Shown here piece by piece: positions 23,812 through 33,389 of a stretch of DNA of 38,441 nucleotides. Made by a program: the position numbers and the translations under genes. Every line of letters begins with the position of its first letter. Positions within the stretch are counted from its first letter, which is position 1. Origin of the DNA: an uncultured Clostridia bacterium (GTDB lineage: Bacteria; Bacillota; Clostridia; Oscillospirales; Acutalibacteraceae). The notes below the pieces were generated by a model. The model did not search any database, was not told the origin of the DNA, and was given only the letters and a program-made list of their open reading frames with translations. The DNA is taken from positions 1 to 38,441 of the forward strand of contig CAMMAZ010000021.1 of the NCBI GenBank assembly GCA_946493765.1, given 5' to 3'.

Positions 23812-24879
23812 TCAGACTTCCACTCTCCAATGGAACGGGTCGGGAAGCTTGCCCCATTGGATACCTGTTGCGGTATCATAGATTTTCTGGCTGACTTCGC
23901 CGATAGAACCGTCGCCGATGGTCATGACTTCATCTTTATAGCGCAGCTTGCCGACCGGGGAAATCACCGCCGCGGTGCCGGTGCCGAAAACCTCTTCGAG
24001 GGTGCCGTCGTGCTGGGCTTGCAGCAGTTCGTCCACCGAGATTCTGCGTTCCTCCACCGGCAGACCCCAGTGCTTGCACAGCTGGATCACCGAATCTCTG
24101 GTAATGCCCGGCAGAATGCTGCCGTTTAACATCGGGGTGACGATTTTGCCGTCGATTTTAAAGAAAATATTCATCGCGCCGACTTCTTCAATGTATTTGC
24201 GTTCCACACCGTCCAGCCATAAAACCTGTTCATAGCCGTCGTCGTGTGCCTTGACCTGTGCGATCAGGCTTGCCGCATAGTTGCCACCGGTTTTGGTGTA
24301 GCCCATACCGCCGCGCACCGCGCGGACATATTCGTCCTCGATCCAGATGCCGACCGGATTCAGACCGCTTTCATAATAAGCGCCCGACGGAGAAAGGATC
24401 ACGATGAACAGGTAGGAATCCGCAGGTTTCACGCCCAAATATGCGTCGTTTGCGATCACAAACGGACGGATATACAGCGAGGTACCGGCAGAATGCGGCA
24501 CCCAGTCGCGGTCGATATCCACCAATGCTTTGACCGCCTGCACAAAATCCTCTTCCGGAATTTCCGGAATACAAAGCCGGCGATTGGAGTTGTTGGCACG
24601 CTTGGCGTTCATATCCGGCCGGAACAGATAGATTTTATTGTCTTCCGAACGGTAGGCTTTCATGCCCTCGAACATCGTCTGTCCATAATGGAAAGTCGAG
24701 CAGGCAGGGGACAGCGAGAGATTTTGAAACGGAACGATTCGCGGATCATGCCAGCCTTTGCCGGTGTCATATTCCATGATGAACATGTGATCGGTAAAAA
24801 TCTTGCCGAATCCCAGCGCCGTTTCGTCCTGCGGCTTTTCTTTTGGCGTTTTGGTTTTTTCCACTTTGATTGAAAGCAT
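23812..24879 (-). CDS. ilvE: Branched-chain amino acid aminotransferase
   Basis: A 355-residue class IV PLP aminotransferase making Val, Ile and Leu from their 2-oxo acids with glutamate as donor. The PLP lysine is K196 in G-Y-T-K-T-G-G-N-Y. F-H-Y-G-Q-T-M-F-E-G-M-K-A-Y and the late E-E-V-F-G-T-G-T-A-A-V-I-S-P fit the longer (BCAT type II-like, eukaryote/Bacillus-like) group. It is the last gene of ilvBNCDE, 22 nt after ilvD, with AAAGGGAG before ATG 24879. Confidence 0.96.
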   Translation of the reverse strand: MLSIKVEKTKTPKEKPQDETALGFGKIFTDHMFIMEYDTGKGWHDPRIVPFQNLSLSPACSTFHYGQTMFEGMKAYRSEDNKIYLFRPDMNAKRANNSNRRLCIPEIPEEDFVQAVKALVDIDRDWVPHSAGTSLYIRPFVIANDAYLGVKPADSYLFIVILSPSGAYYESGLNPVGIWIEDEYVRAVRGGMGYTKTGGNYAASLIAQVKAHDDGYEQVLWLDGVERKYIEEVGAMNIFFKIDGKIVTPMLNGSILPGITRDSVIQLCKHWGLPVEERRISVDELLQAQHDGTLEEVFGTGTAAVISPVGKLRYKDEVMTIGDGSIGEVSQKIYDTATGIQWGKLPDPFHWRVEV

Positions 24880-24901
24880 TGTCAGTTCTCCCTTTCTTTT
24901 T

Positions 24902-26563
24902 TTAATCGATCACAGCGCCGCGGTCGGCGGAGGAGACCAGACGGGAATATCTTTTCAGATACCCTTTGATATCGGTTTTGACCTTGAGTGTGGTTTTGGC
25001 TTTGCGCTGCTCTAAAACTTCCGCCGGTACTTCCACATCGATTTTATAGGACGGGATATCGATGGAAATGATATCCCCTTCTTCGATATAAGCGATCGGT
25101 CCGCCGCTGACCGCTTCCGGTGCGACATGCCCGATCGAAGCGCCGCGGGTGGCGCCGGAGAAACGGCCGTCGGTGATCAGCGCGACGGATTTGTCAAGCC
25201 CCATACCTGCAATAGCGGAGGTGGGGGAGAGCATTTCACGCATACCCGGACCGCCCGCCGGACCTTCATAACGGATCACGACAACGTCGCCGGGGTTGAT
25301 TTTGCTGTTGTAGATCGCATCGATCGCCTGTTCTTCGGAATCGAAAACTCTTGCCGGTCCTTTGTGCACGAGCATTTCCGGTGCGACAGCGCTGCGTTTG
25401 ACCACCGCGCCGTTGGGGGCTAAAGAACCGAACAAAACAGCGAGCCCGCCGGTTTTGGAATAGGGATCGTCGATCGGCCGGATCACGGTGTGGTTTTTCG
25501 CTTCACAGTCCTTGATGTTTTCGGCGACCGTTTTGCCGGTCACGGTCATCAGATCGCCGTCGAGCAGGTTGTGTTTGGCCAGTTCATGCATAACAGCCCA
25601 CACGCCACCCGCGTCGTTTAAGTCCTGCACATGGTGCGGACCTGCGGGCGCTAAACGGCAAAGATTGGGGGTGTTTTCGCTGATTTCGTTGACCTTGCGC
25701 AGGTCGATCGGAATCCCCGCTTCATGTGCAATAGCGGTCAAATGCAGCATGGAGTTGCTCGAACAGCCCAGCGCCATATCCACCACCAGCGCGTTATGGA
25801 TGGATTTTTCATTGATGATATCTAGCGGCCGCAGGTTTTCCTTCACAAGCTCGACTGCGCGCATGCCTGCGTTTTTCGCAAGACGCTGCCGGGAAGCGTG
25901 CACCGCCGGAATGGTGCCGTTGCCTCTAAGCCCCAGTCCCAGCGCTTCGGTCAGACAGTTCATGGAGTTTGCAGTGAACATGCCGGAACAGGAGCCGCAG
26001 CCGGGACAGGCGTTTTCTTCAAAATAGCTTAAACGTTCTTCGTCGATCGTGCCGTTTTTATAAGCGCCGACCGCTTCAAACACGCTGTTGAGATCCATCG
26101 GAACGCCTTCGTCGGAACAGTTGGACAGCATCGGTCCGCCGGAAACAAAAATAGACGGGATGTTCAGCCGTGTTGCCGCCATCAGCATACCGGGCACGAT
26201 TTTATCGCAGTTGGGAATGAACACCAGCCCGTCGAACGCATGCGCTTTTGCCATGCATTCGATGCTGTCCGCGATCAGTTCGCGGGAGGCAAGCGAATAT
26301 TTCATGCCCTCGTGACCCATGGCGATCCCGTCGCAGACCGCAATGACATTGAATTCCATCGGCAGACCGCCTGCCATCAAAACGCCGTCTTTTGCGCTTC
26401 TGGCGATCGTTTGCAGATGCATGTGGCCGGGAACGACCTCGTTAAAGGAGTTGACGATCCCGATGATCGGTTTTTTGATCTGGTAATCGGTATAGCCGTT
26501 GGCCTTTAATAAAGAACGCTGCGGTGCGCGTTCGGCGCCGGATTTCATCGCATCGCTTATCAA
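24902..26563 (-). CDS. ilvD: Dihydroxy-acid dehydratase
   Basis: A 553-residue iron-sulfur enzyme that dehydrates 2,3-dihydroxy acids to 2-oxo acids in valine and isoleucine synthesis. Cluster cysteines are in I-P-N-C-D-K-I and [12 protein letters not shown]. The start is a TTG at 26563, with AGAGGG 7 nt upstream; this gives M-I-S-D-A-M-K-S-G, the usual IlvD N-terminus. A longer frame to 26590 would run into the upstream hairpin. It lies between ilvC (62-nt gap, with the hairpin at 26583-26612) and ilvE. Confidence 0.95.
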   Translation of the reverse strand: MISDAMKSGAERAPQRSLLKANGYTDYQIKKPIIGIVNSFNEVVPGHMHLQTIARSAKDGVLMAGGLPMEFNVIAVCDGIAMGHEGMKYSLASRELIADSIECMAKAHAFDGLVFIPNCDKIVPGMLMAATRLNIPSIFVSGGPMLSNCSDEGVPMDLNSVFEAVGAYKNGTIDEERLSYFEENACPGCGSCSGMFTANSMNCLTEALGLGLRGNGTIPAVHASRQRLAKNAGMRAVELVKENLRPLDIINEKSIHNALVVDMALGCSSNSMLHLTAIAHEAGIPIDLRKVNEISENTPNLCRLAPAGPHHVQDLNDAGGVWAVMHELAKHNLLDGDLMTVTGKTVAENIKDCEAKNHTVIRPIDDPYSKTGGLAVLFGSLAPNGAVVKRSAVAPEMLVHKGPARVFDSEEQAIDAIYNSKINPGDVVVIRYEGPAGGPGMREMLSPTSAIAGMGLDKSVALITDGRFSGATRGASIGHVAPEAVSGGPIAYIEEGDIISIDIPSYKIDVEVPAEVLEQRKAKTTLKVKTDIKGYLKRYSRLVSSADRGAVID

Positions 26564-26582
26564 AATAATTCCCTCTTTCGTC

Positions 26583-26612
26583 GACAGCACATCTGCCAGG
26601 AGATGTGCTGTC
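26583..26612 (-). promoter_or_regulatory. Perfect 12-bp hairpin between ilvC and ilvD
   Basis: GACAGCACATCT (26583-26594) and AGATGTGCTGTC (26601-26612) pair fully around a six-base loop. In the minus-strand message no T run follows, so it is not a terminator; it ends about 8 nt before the ilvD binding site. A processing or stability element is plausible. Confidence 0.6.
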
Positions 26613-26625
26613 TGTTTGTTTTGGA

Positions 26626-27642
<1,017 letters not shown>

Positions 27643-27696
27643 TTACTCCTTTAAAAAAATATTCTATTTTAAAAACCAAAAACAGTTTTTGAAACC

Positions 27697-28200
27697 TTAG
27701 ATCTCGTCTTTCAAACTGGTGATCCCGCGGTCCATCGCCACGGTGCCGGTGCGGCACATTTCGATAATACCATACGGCTTCATCAGTTCGATAAACGCGT
27801 CGAGCTTGCTGCATTCGCCGGTAATTTCAATGCAGATAGAATCGGGGGAAAAGTCGATGATCTTCGCTTTGAACACGTTTGCGGTCTCCAGAATATCCTT
27901 GCGGTTTTCACTGGTCGCCGCGACCTTTAAAATAATCAGTTCACGCATCACGCTTTGCGCGTGTTTGAGCTCCTTGATTTCCTTGACATCCTCGATTTTC
28001 TGCAGCTGCTTGATGATCTGATCCCGCGCATAGTTATCGCCGGTCATGGTCACGGTCATTCTCGAATATTCCGGCAGTTCCGTCACCCCGACCGTTAAGC
28101 TGTCAATATTGAATCCGCGGCGGGAAAACATCGCCGAAACGCGGGTGAGAACGCCGAAATGGTTGGAAACCAGCATGCCGATCACAAATTTTTTAGCCAT
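27697..28200 (-). CDS. ilvN: Acetolactate synthase small (regulatory) subunit
   Basis: A 167-residue regulatory partner of IlvB. The N-terminal ACT domain (F-V-I-G-M-L-V-S-N-H-F-G-V-L-T-R-V-S-A-M-F-S-R-R-G-F-N-I-D-S is the hallmark) binds valine for feedback inhibition, and the C-terminal ALS_ss_C domain follows from about residue 80. Length is the usual Gram-positive IlvN/IlvH size. It follows ilvB by 16 nt. Confidence 0.95.
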   Translation of the reverse strand: MAKKFVIGMLVSNHFGVLTRVSAMFSRRGFNIDSLTVGVTELPEYSRMTVTMTGDNYARDQIIKQLQKIEDVKEIKELKHAQSVMRELIILKVAATSENRKDILETANVFKAKIIDFSPDSICIEITGECSKLDAFIELMKPYGIIEMCRTGTVAMDRGITSLKDEI

Positions 28201-28216
28201 CCAAAACGCATCCTTT

Positions 28217-29878
28217 CTATTTCAAAATCAAATCGTCGATCGCGCCGCCGGGCGGGATCATCGGAAGCACGCGTTCGTCGTCGTCGATTTTGCAATCGAT
28301 CAAAACCGTGCCGTCGGTTGCAAAAGCCTGCTTTAGCGCTTCCTTGAGCGACGTTTCATCGTCCGCTGAAAGGCCGACTGCGCCGAACGCTTTCGCCAGC
28401 GCTGGAAAATCGGTTTTGCGATCCAGGGTGGTGTTGGAATAATGTTTGTTATAAAACATTGTCTGCCATTGCCGCACCATGCCCAGCACGCCGTTATTCA
28501 AAATCAGGATCACCAGCGGCACTTTTTGCGAAACGGCGGTGGCAAGTTCGTTCAGATTCATGCCAAAGCTGCCGTCGCCGGTGAACAGCACCGCGCGCTT
28601 GCCGGTCGCGATGGATGCGCCGATCGCCGCGCCCATGCCAAAGCCCATGGTGCCAAGCCCGCAGCTGGAAATAAAGGAACGCGCTGTTTTGAAAGGATAA
28701 TGCTGCGCCACCCACATCTGGTGCTGGCCGACGTCGGTCACAATCGGCGTGTCCGCCTGTGTCAACGCACCGACACAGTCAATGATGCGGTAAGGGGTCA
28801 ACTTACCCAAACATTTGGCGGCGTTATCGTGTTCATATTGTTTTAAACGGCGCACTTCCTGCTGCCATTCGTCGTGTTTTAAGGGGTTGAGCTGTTCCAG
28901 CATCATCTGCAAGGCGATTTTCGCGTCGCAGTTGATACCGAGCGTTGACGGGATGTTTTTATCGATTTCCGCGTTGTCGATATCAATATGAATGATTTTC
29001 GCGTCTTTTGCGTATTTCGACTTGTCGCCGGTGGCGCGGTCGGAAAAACGAACGCCGACCGCAATGATCAGATCCGCTTCCGCCTTGGCTCTGGTCGCAC
29101 AGTAGTGCCCGTGCATGCCGACCATGCCCAGAAACGATGCAAAATCGTTCGGGATCGCAGACAAGCCCATCATGCTGCATCCGACCGGCGCGTCGATTTT
29201 CTGCGACAGCGCCATGATCTCGTCGCCCGCATCGCAGGTGATCACACCGCCGCCAAAATAAATGTAAGGCCGTTTTGCGGCAGCGATCATCTGCACCGCC
29301 CGTTCGATCTGCGCAGCATCCGGCGCTTTTTTCGCATCCGGCTGCACCGGCGGTTTTTTTATGTATTCCGCTGTGTTTACCTGCACATCTTTCGGAATAT
29401 CCACCAAAACAGGACCCGGCCGGCCGGATTTTGCGATCCGGAACGCCTCGCGCACGGTGTCCGCCAGGTCGCGCACGTCTTTGACGATAAAATTATGCTT
29501 TGTCACCGGCATGGTGATGCCGACGATGTCCACCTCCTGAAAGCTGTCCCGACCGATCAGATTGCAGGACACATTTCCGGTGATGGCGACCATTGGCACC
29601 GAATCCAGAAACGCGTTGGCAATACCGGTCACCAAATTGGTGGCGCCCGGACCGGAAGTCGCGATCACAACGCCGGTTTTTCCGGTGGCTCTGGCATAGC
29701 CGTCCGCCGCGTGGGCAGCGCCCTGCTCGTGCGCGGACAGCACGTGCCGGATGCGGTCGGCATTCAAATAAAGCTCGTCATAAATATTCAGCACCTGACC
29801 GCCCGGATAACCGAACACCACTTCGGTTCCCTGCTCGATCAGTGTTTCCACTAAAATTTTTGCACCATTGTATTCCAT
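28217..29878 (-). CDS. ilvB: Acetolactate synthase large (catalytic) subunit
   Basis: A 553-residue TPP/FAD enzyme that condenses two pyruvates (or pyruvate and 2-oxobutyrate), the first common step of Val, Leu and Ile synthesis. F-G-Y-P-G-G (22-27) and the catalytic Glu51 (A-H-E-Q-G-A-A-H-A-A-D-G) are at the N-terminus. The TPP/Mg motif is G-D-G-S-F-G-M-N ... N-N-G-V-L-G-M-V-R-Q-W near the C-terminus. It pairs with ilvN, which favours the anabolic form over catabolic AlsS. It is the first structural gene of ilvBNCDE and sits 21 nt behind an attenuator. Confidence 0.96.
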   Translation of the reverse strand: MEYNGAKILVETLIEQGTEVVFGYPGGQVLNIYDELYLNADRIRHVLSAHEQGAAHAADGYARATGKTGVVIATSGPGATNLVTGIANAFLDSVPMVAITGNVSCNLIGRDSFQEVDIVGITMPVTKHNFIVKDVRDLADTVREAFRIAKSGRPGPVLVDIPKDVQVNTAEYIKKPPVQPDAKKAPDAAQIERAVQMIAAAKRPYIYFGGGVITCDAGDEIMALSQKIDAPVGCSMMGLSAIPNDFASFLGMVGMHGHYCATRAKAEADLIIAVGVRFSDRATGDKSKYAKDAKIIHIDIDNAEIDKNIPSTLGINCDAKIALQMMLEQLNPLKHDEWQQEVRRLKQYEHDNAAKCLGKLTPYRIIDCVGALTQADTPIVTDVGQHQMWVAQHYPFKTARSFISSCGLGTMGFGMGAAIGASIATGKRAVLFTGDGSFGMNLNELATAVSQKVPLVILILNNGVLGMVRQWQTMFYNKHYSNTTLDRKTDFPALAKAFGAVGLSADDETSLKEALKQAFATDGTVLIDCKIDDDERVLPMIPPGGAIDDLILK

Positions 29879-29899
29879 AAAACAATCCTTTCTAACACA

Positions 29900-29933
29900 A
29901 AAGCCTATGGTTTCTAGTTAAACCATAGGCTTT
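29900..29933 (-). terminator. Attenuator (intrinsic terminator) of the ilv operon
   Basis: On the minus strand, AAAGCCTATGGTTT (29933-29920) and AAACCATAGGCTTT (29913-29900) form a perfect 14-bp stem with a six-base loop, followed by TGTGTT; the stem itself ends in a TTTT tract. It stands between the leader peptide and ilvB, so it can stop transcription before the first structural gene. Confidence 0.85.
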
Positions 29934-30002
29934 CAAGCTTTGAATTTTATCCGGGTGTCAAAAACACGAAATTCTGCTTATCTGCATCTTACGGCATAAC
30001 TA
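29915..30002 (-). promoter_or_regulatory. Antiterminator pairing of the ilv attenuator
   Basis: In the minus-strand RNA, UAGUUAUGCCGUA (30002-29990, leader codons 28-32) can pair with UAUGGUUUAACUA (29927-29915, loop plus inner part of the terminator 5' arm). Twelve of 13 positions pair, two as G-U. The pairing excludes the terminator stem. A separate weak hairpin (GAATTT/AAATTC around 29945-29975) lies between the two segments. Confidence 0.65.
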
Positions 30003-30085
30003 TTAACACTATTGTCCGCTACGACTAGACCTACGACAATAATGGAAATAACTACTATGTTGATAAGCGCGAAAGCGATAAACAT
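29978..30085 (-). CDS. ilvL: ilv operon leader peptide
   Basis: A 35-codon reading frame (ATG 30085-30083, TAA 29980-29978) with GAGG 7 nt upstream, starting about 28 nt after the predicted transcription start. It contains 6 Ile, 8 Val and 2 Leu; residues 8-22 read INIVVISIIVVGLVV. None of these codons is GTG or CTG, both frequent in the neighbouring genes; four of eight Val codons are GTA, and ATA and CTA each occur once. This is the expected sensor for charged Val/Ile/Leu tRNA, strikingly like the V-V-I-S-V-V-V core of E. coli IlvL. A short membrane peptide would also be Ile/Val-rich, but position and RNA structure favour attenuation. Confidence 0.75.
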   Translation of the reverse strand: MFIAFALINIVVISIIVVGLVVADNSVNSYAVRCR

Positions 30086-30119
30086 TTCATTACCTCGTGT
30101 GTTGATGATATTTGTTATA

Positions 30120-30148
30120 ACTATAGCACCTTGTTTTGCAAATTGCAA
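30120..30148 (-). promoter_or_regulatory. Sigma-A promoter of the ilv operon
   Basis: Read on the minus strand, TTGCAA (30148-30143) and TATAGT (30125-30120) are separated by 17 bp, with TGC directly before the -10 (extended -10). The predicted start is near 30113. Confidence 0.75.
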
Positions 30149-30299
30149 CAAGAAAAATGAATTTTTACAAAAATTACAACGCTTATCTTTTTCATTTAAA
30201 AAATTATGTGCAATGTGACAAACGACGATAAAAGAAATGAAAGAAAATCGATTGATTTTTCAGTTTTTCAGCGATTTTAAGTTGCAATCAAAAGGAAAT

Positions 30300-30324
30300 T
30301 ATAATATACTTTACTATAGTAAAG
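30300..30324 (+). promoter_or_regulatory. his promoter -10 and operator palindrome
   Basis: A consensus TATAAT (30300-30305) with only a poor -35 is followed by CTTTACTATAGTAAAG (30309-30324), a perfect 16-bp palindrome that covers the expected start site. Only 31 nt separate it from the hisZ ATG, leaving no room for a T-box or leader peptide. A TrpR-family HisR/YerC-like repressor is a candidate (from memory, not verified). Confidence 0.6.
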
Positions 30325-30355
30325 AGTAAAGCGAAATACGGAAAGGAACGGGTAA

Positions 30356-31459
30356 ATGGCAGAACCAAAAGCACGGCTGCAGGGCGACGAAAAGTATGCC
30401 ATGGAGCTGCAGTGTTTATATGAACAATTCGGATACCAGAAATATAAAATGAGCCGGTTCGAGGAATATGCGCTGTATGCGGAAAATAAAAATTTCCTCA
30501 TCAGCGACGACATCATCACCTTCAGCGACCGCAACGGCACGCTGCTGGCATTGAAACCGGACGTGACCTTATCCATCGTCAAGCACGCGGTTGCAAGCGG
30601 GGAACGTGACACCAAGGTTTATTATAACGAGCATGTCTATCGTGTTAGCGGTGCGGCGCATGCAATCAAGGATATTTTGCAGGTGGGGCTTGAACATATC
30701 GGAAAGATGGATTTGTATTCCGTTTGCGAAGTGATTTTGCTGGCGGTCAAAAGCCTTGGCGCCATTGATCCCGATTTTATTCTGGATTTGTCGCATTTGG
30801 GGCTTTTGTCCGGCCTGCTGGCGGATATCCCCGAACAGCTGCATCAAAAACTGCTTTTGTGTATCAGCCAGAAAAACAGTCATGAGATTTTGCAGATCTG
30901 CGCGCAGCATCAGATCGAACAGCAAACGGCACAGCGGGTAGCGGCAGCCGCCGCGCTGTATGCGCCTTTCCCGCAGGCGCTTGAACAGGCAAAAACGTTA
31001 GTATCAGGCGATGAGATGCAAAACGCGCTTTGCGAATTAGAACAGATCTATGCTGTTTTAAAAAGTGAAGGGTGCGCGGACAAACTGCATTTGGATTTTT
31101 CGATCGTCAACGACATGCATTATTATAACGGCGTGATTTTCCAGGGCTTTGTCAAAGGGGTGCCCTGTCCGGTGCTGTCCGGCGGCCGTTATGACAAGCT
31201 GCTGGAAAAAATGGGCGCGCCGACCGGCGCGATGGGCTTTGCGGTGTATCTCGACCAGCTCGAACGGTATGACCAGTCCGCCCAGCAATGCAAAGCGGAC
31301 GTGCAGTTGTCTTACGACGAAGGAACCGATCCCGCGCTGGTATTTAAAACGGCAAGGCAGCTGATGCAGGAAGGCAAAACGGTTTTGGTCAGCAATGATG
31401 AGACGGCACATCACAAAGAAGCGGTGAAGATCATCAGAATGGGAGAGAACGCCAATTGA
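30356..31459 (+). CDS. hisZ: ATP phosphoribosyltransferase regulatory subunit
   Basis: A 367-residue catalytically inactive relative of histidyl-tRNA synthetase that pairs with short-form HisG and carries histidine feedback. The class II synthetase-like fold shows in F-S-D-R-N-G-T-L-L-A-L-K-P-D-V-T (motif 2 region), Y-N-E-H-V-Y-R and the late S-G-G-R-Y-D-K-L. The conserved HisRS R-A-P-E is not seen, as expected. Slightly shorter than typical HisZ. First gene of the his operon with AAAGGA before ATG 30356; its stop overlaps the hisG start by 4 nt. Confidence 0.88.
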   Translation: MAEPKARLQGDEKYAMELQCLYEQFGYQKYKMSRFEEYALYAENKNFLISDDIITFSDRNGTLLALKPDVTLSIVKHAVASGERDTKVYYNEHVYRVSGAAHAIKDILQVGLEHIGKMDLYSVCEVILLAVKSLGAIDPDFILDLSHLGLLSGLLADIPEQLHQKLLLCISQKNSHEILQICAQHQIEQQTAQRVAAAAALYAPFPQALEQAKTLVSGDEMQNALCELEQIYAVLKSEGCADKLHLDFSIVNDMHYYNGVIFQGFVKGVPCPVLSGGRYDKLLEKMGAPTGAMGFAVYLDQLERYDQSAQQCKADVQLSYDEGTDPALVFKTARQLMQEGKTVLVSNDETAHHKEAVKIIRMGENAN

Positions 31460-32088
31460 ATACAATGATCAATATTGCGCTGCCAAAAGGCCGGCTCGGC
31501 GAAAAGGTATATGCGCTTTTGGAGTCGGTAGGCTACGGCTGCGAGGCAATGAAGGAAAGCAGCCGCAAGCTGATTTTTGAAGACGAACAAAACGGCGTCC
31601 GATACTTTTGGGTGAAACCGTCGGACGTTGCGATCTATGTGGAACACGGCGCGGCAGACGTCGGCGTGGTCGGAAAAGACATCCTGCTCGAACAGCAGTC
31701 GGATGTCTATGAACTGCTGGATTTAAAATTCGGCGTTTGCAAGATGGCGGTCGCCGGCAAACGGGATTTCCATCCGAATCCCGCAAAGGTGCTGAAAGTC
31801 GCAACCAAATTTCCGCATATTGCAAGCCGGTATTATGCGTCGCTGAGCCAGGAGATCGAAATCATCAAATTAAATGGTTCGATTGAGCTGGCGCCGATCT
31901 TAGGCATGTCGGATGTGATTGTGGACATCGTGGAGACCGGCACCACCCTCAAAGAAAATGATCTTGTGGTTTTGCAGGACATTGTGCCGATCAGCGCACG
32001 TTTTATCGCGAACAAGGCAAGCTTTAAATTTAAAAATGAACAGATCGTTTGCATGCAAAATCGAATTTGCGCGCACCTGCCGGATTAA
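31456..32088 (+). CDS. hisG: ATP phosphoribosyltransferase, short form
   Basis: Catalyses the first step of histidine synthesis, joining ATP and PRPP. The 210-residue length is the short form lacking the C-terminal regulatory domain, so it needs HisZ, encoded next to it. N-I-A-L-P-K-G-R-L is the family N-terminus, and D-I-V-E-T-G-T-T-L-K-E-N the PRPP-binding loop. The TTG at 31456 is preferred (GGGAG 10 nt upstream, overlap with the hisZ stop); ATG 31465 is an alternative. Confidence 0.95.
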   Translation: MNTMINIALPKGRLGEKVYALLESVGYGCEAMKESSRKLIFEDEQNGVRYFWVKPSDVAIYVEHGAADVGVVGKDILLEQQSDVYELLDLKFGVCKMAVAGKRDFHPNPAKVLKVATKFPHIASRYYASLSQEIEIIKLNGSIELAPILGMSDVIVDIVETGTTLKENDLVVLQDIVPISARFIANKASFKFKNEQIVCMQNRICAHLPD

Positions 32089-32105
32089 GAAAGGAGCCGT
32101 TTTCA

Positions 32106-33389
32106 TTGATACCGATCTATCGAGTGGAAGAGATTCAAAAAGAGAGTGTTTTGGACCGGCGCGCCGATGCTGTGCAGGTTGAACAAACCGTTTCGGATAT
32201 TATTCGCAACGTCCGCGAAAAAGGGGACGCTGCGCTGCTTTCTTATACAAAGACTTTTGACAAAGCGGATTTGAAAACGCTGGAGGTCACAAAGCAAGAA
32301 ATCGACGATGCATTTTCAAAAGTGGACGATGCGTTTCAGGGCATCATGCAAAGCGCATTGCAAAACATCCGCGCCTTTCACAGCCGCCAAAAGCGCAGCG
32401 ATTTTGTGGTCAACGAACAAAACGGCGTTGTGTTAGGGCAGAAGATCAGAGGCGTTGAACGCGCCGGTCTGTATGTGCCGGGGGGAACGGCGGCTTATCC
32501 GTCGTCGGTTTTGATGAACTGCGTGCCCGCAAAGATCGCGGGGGTCGGGGAAATCATCATGACCACCCCGCCGAATCCGGACGGCAGCGTCAATCCGGCG
32601 ATTTTGGTCGCGGCAAAGCTGGCAGGCGTCGACCGGATCTTCAAGGTGGGCGGCGCACAGGCGATCGCCGCCATGGCGATCGGGACCCAGAGCGTGCCAA
32701 AAGCGGACAAGATCGTAGGTCCCGGCAATGTGTATGTCGCGGAAGCCAAACGGCAGGTCTATGGCCTTGTGGATATCGATATGATTGCGGGACCCAGCGA
32801 AATTTTAGTTATTGCGGATGCAACCTGCAATCCGAAATATGTCGCGGCGGATCTGTTATCCCAGGCGGAGCACGACAAAATGGCAAGCGCCGTTTTGATC
32901 ACAACCAGCGAAGAACTGGCGAAAAAGGTGCAAACGCAGATCGAAACGCAGCTGCCGCAGCTTTTGCGGCAGGAAATCGCAAGGGCGTCGATCGACAACA
33001 AGGGCAAGATCATTGTGACCGACTCAATCGAACAGGCGATCGAAATTGCCAACGACATTGCGCCCGAACATTTGGAGCTTTGTGTGGACAATCCGTTTGA
33101 TTATCTAAACGAAATCAAACATGCCGGATCCATCTTTCTGGGCAAAAACTGCCCCGAAGCGTTGGGGGATTATTTTGCAGGTCCCAACCATACCCTGCCG
33201 ACCAGCGGGACCGCACGTTTTTCCAGCCCGCTTTCGGTGGATGACTTTGTGAAAAAATCACAGTTTATCTATTATGCAAAGGGTGCGCTGCAAAACGTTT
33301 ATAAAGACGTTGCCTGCTTTGCCGAACACGAGGGGCTCACGGCGCACGCTAAATCCGCTACGGTGCGGTTCGAGGACGTGGAGCAATGA
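32106..33389 (+). CDS. hisD: Histidinol dehydrogenase
   Basis: A 427-residue zinc enzyme that oxidises L-histidinol to histidine in two NAD-dependent steps, the last reactions of the pathway. Y-V-P-G-G, G-P-G-N-x-Y-V, L-S-Q-A-E-H-D (zinc Gln and His) and A-P-E-H-L-E-L (catalytic Glu/His) are all present, with G-P-N-H-T-L-P-T-S-G-T-A-R-F near the C-terminus. The start is a TTG at 32106 with AAGGAG 9 nt upstream; a frame extending back to 32049 overlaps hisG without a binding site. Confidence 0.96.
   Translation: MIPIYRVEEIQKESVLDRRADAVQVEQTVSDIIRNVREKGDAALLSYTKTFDKADLKTLEVTKQEIDDAFSKVDDAFQGIMQSALQNIRAFHSRQKRSDFVVNEQNGVVLGQKIRGVERAGLYVPGGTAAYPSSVLMNCVPAKIAGVGEIIMTTPPNPDGSVNPAILVAAKLAGVDRIFKVGGAQAIAAMAIGTQSVPKADKIVGPGNVYVAEAKRQVYGLVDIDMIAGPSEILVIADATCNPKYVAADLLSQAEHDKMASAVLITTSEELAKKVQTQIETQLPQLLRQEIARASIDNKGKIIVTDSIEQAIEIANDIAPEHLELCVDNPFDYLNEIKHAGSIFLGKNCPEALGDYFAGPNHTLPTSGTARFSSPLSVDDFVKKSQFIYYAKGALQNVYKDVACFAEHEGLTAHAKSATVRFEDVEQ

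Noticed and set aside
28988-29854. 288-codon plus-strand frame inside ilvB
   Set aside because: Antisense shadow of a fully conserved enzyme; composition is typical of GC-driven open frames.
30012-30218. Plus-strand 68-codon frame opposite the ilv leader
   Set aside because: It is antisense to the leader peptide and promoter, has no ribosome binding site, and its Ile/Thr/Met-rich composition just mirrors the leader codons.
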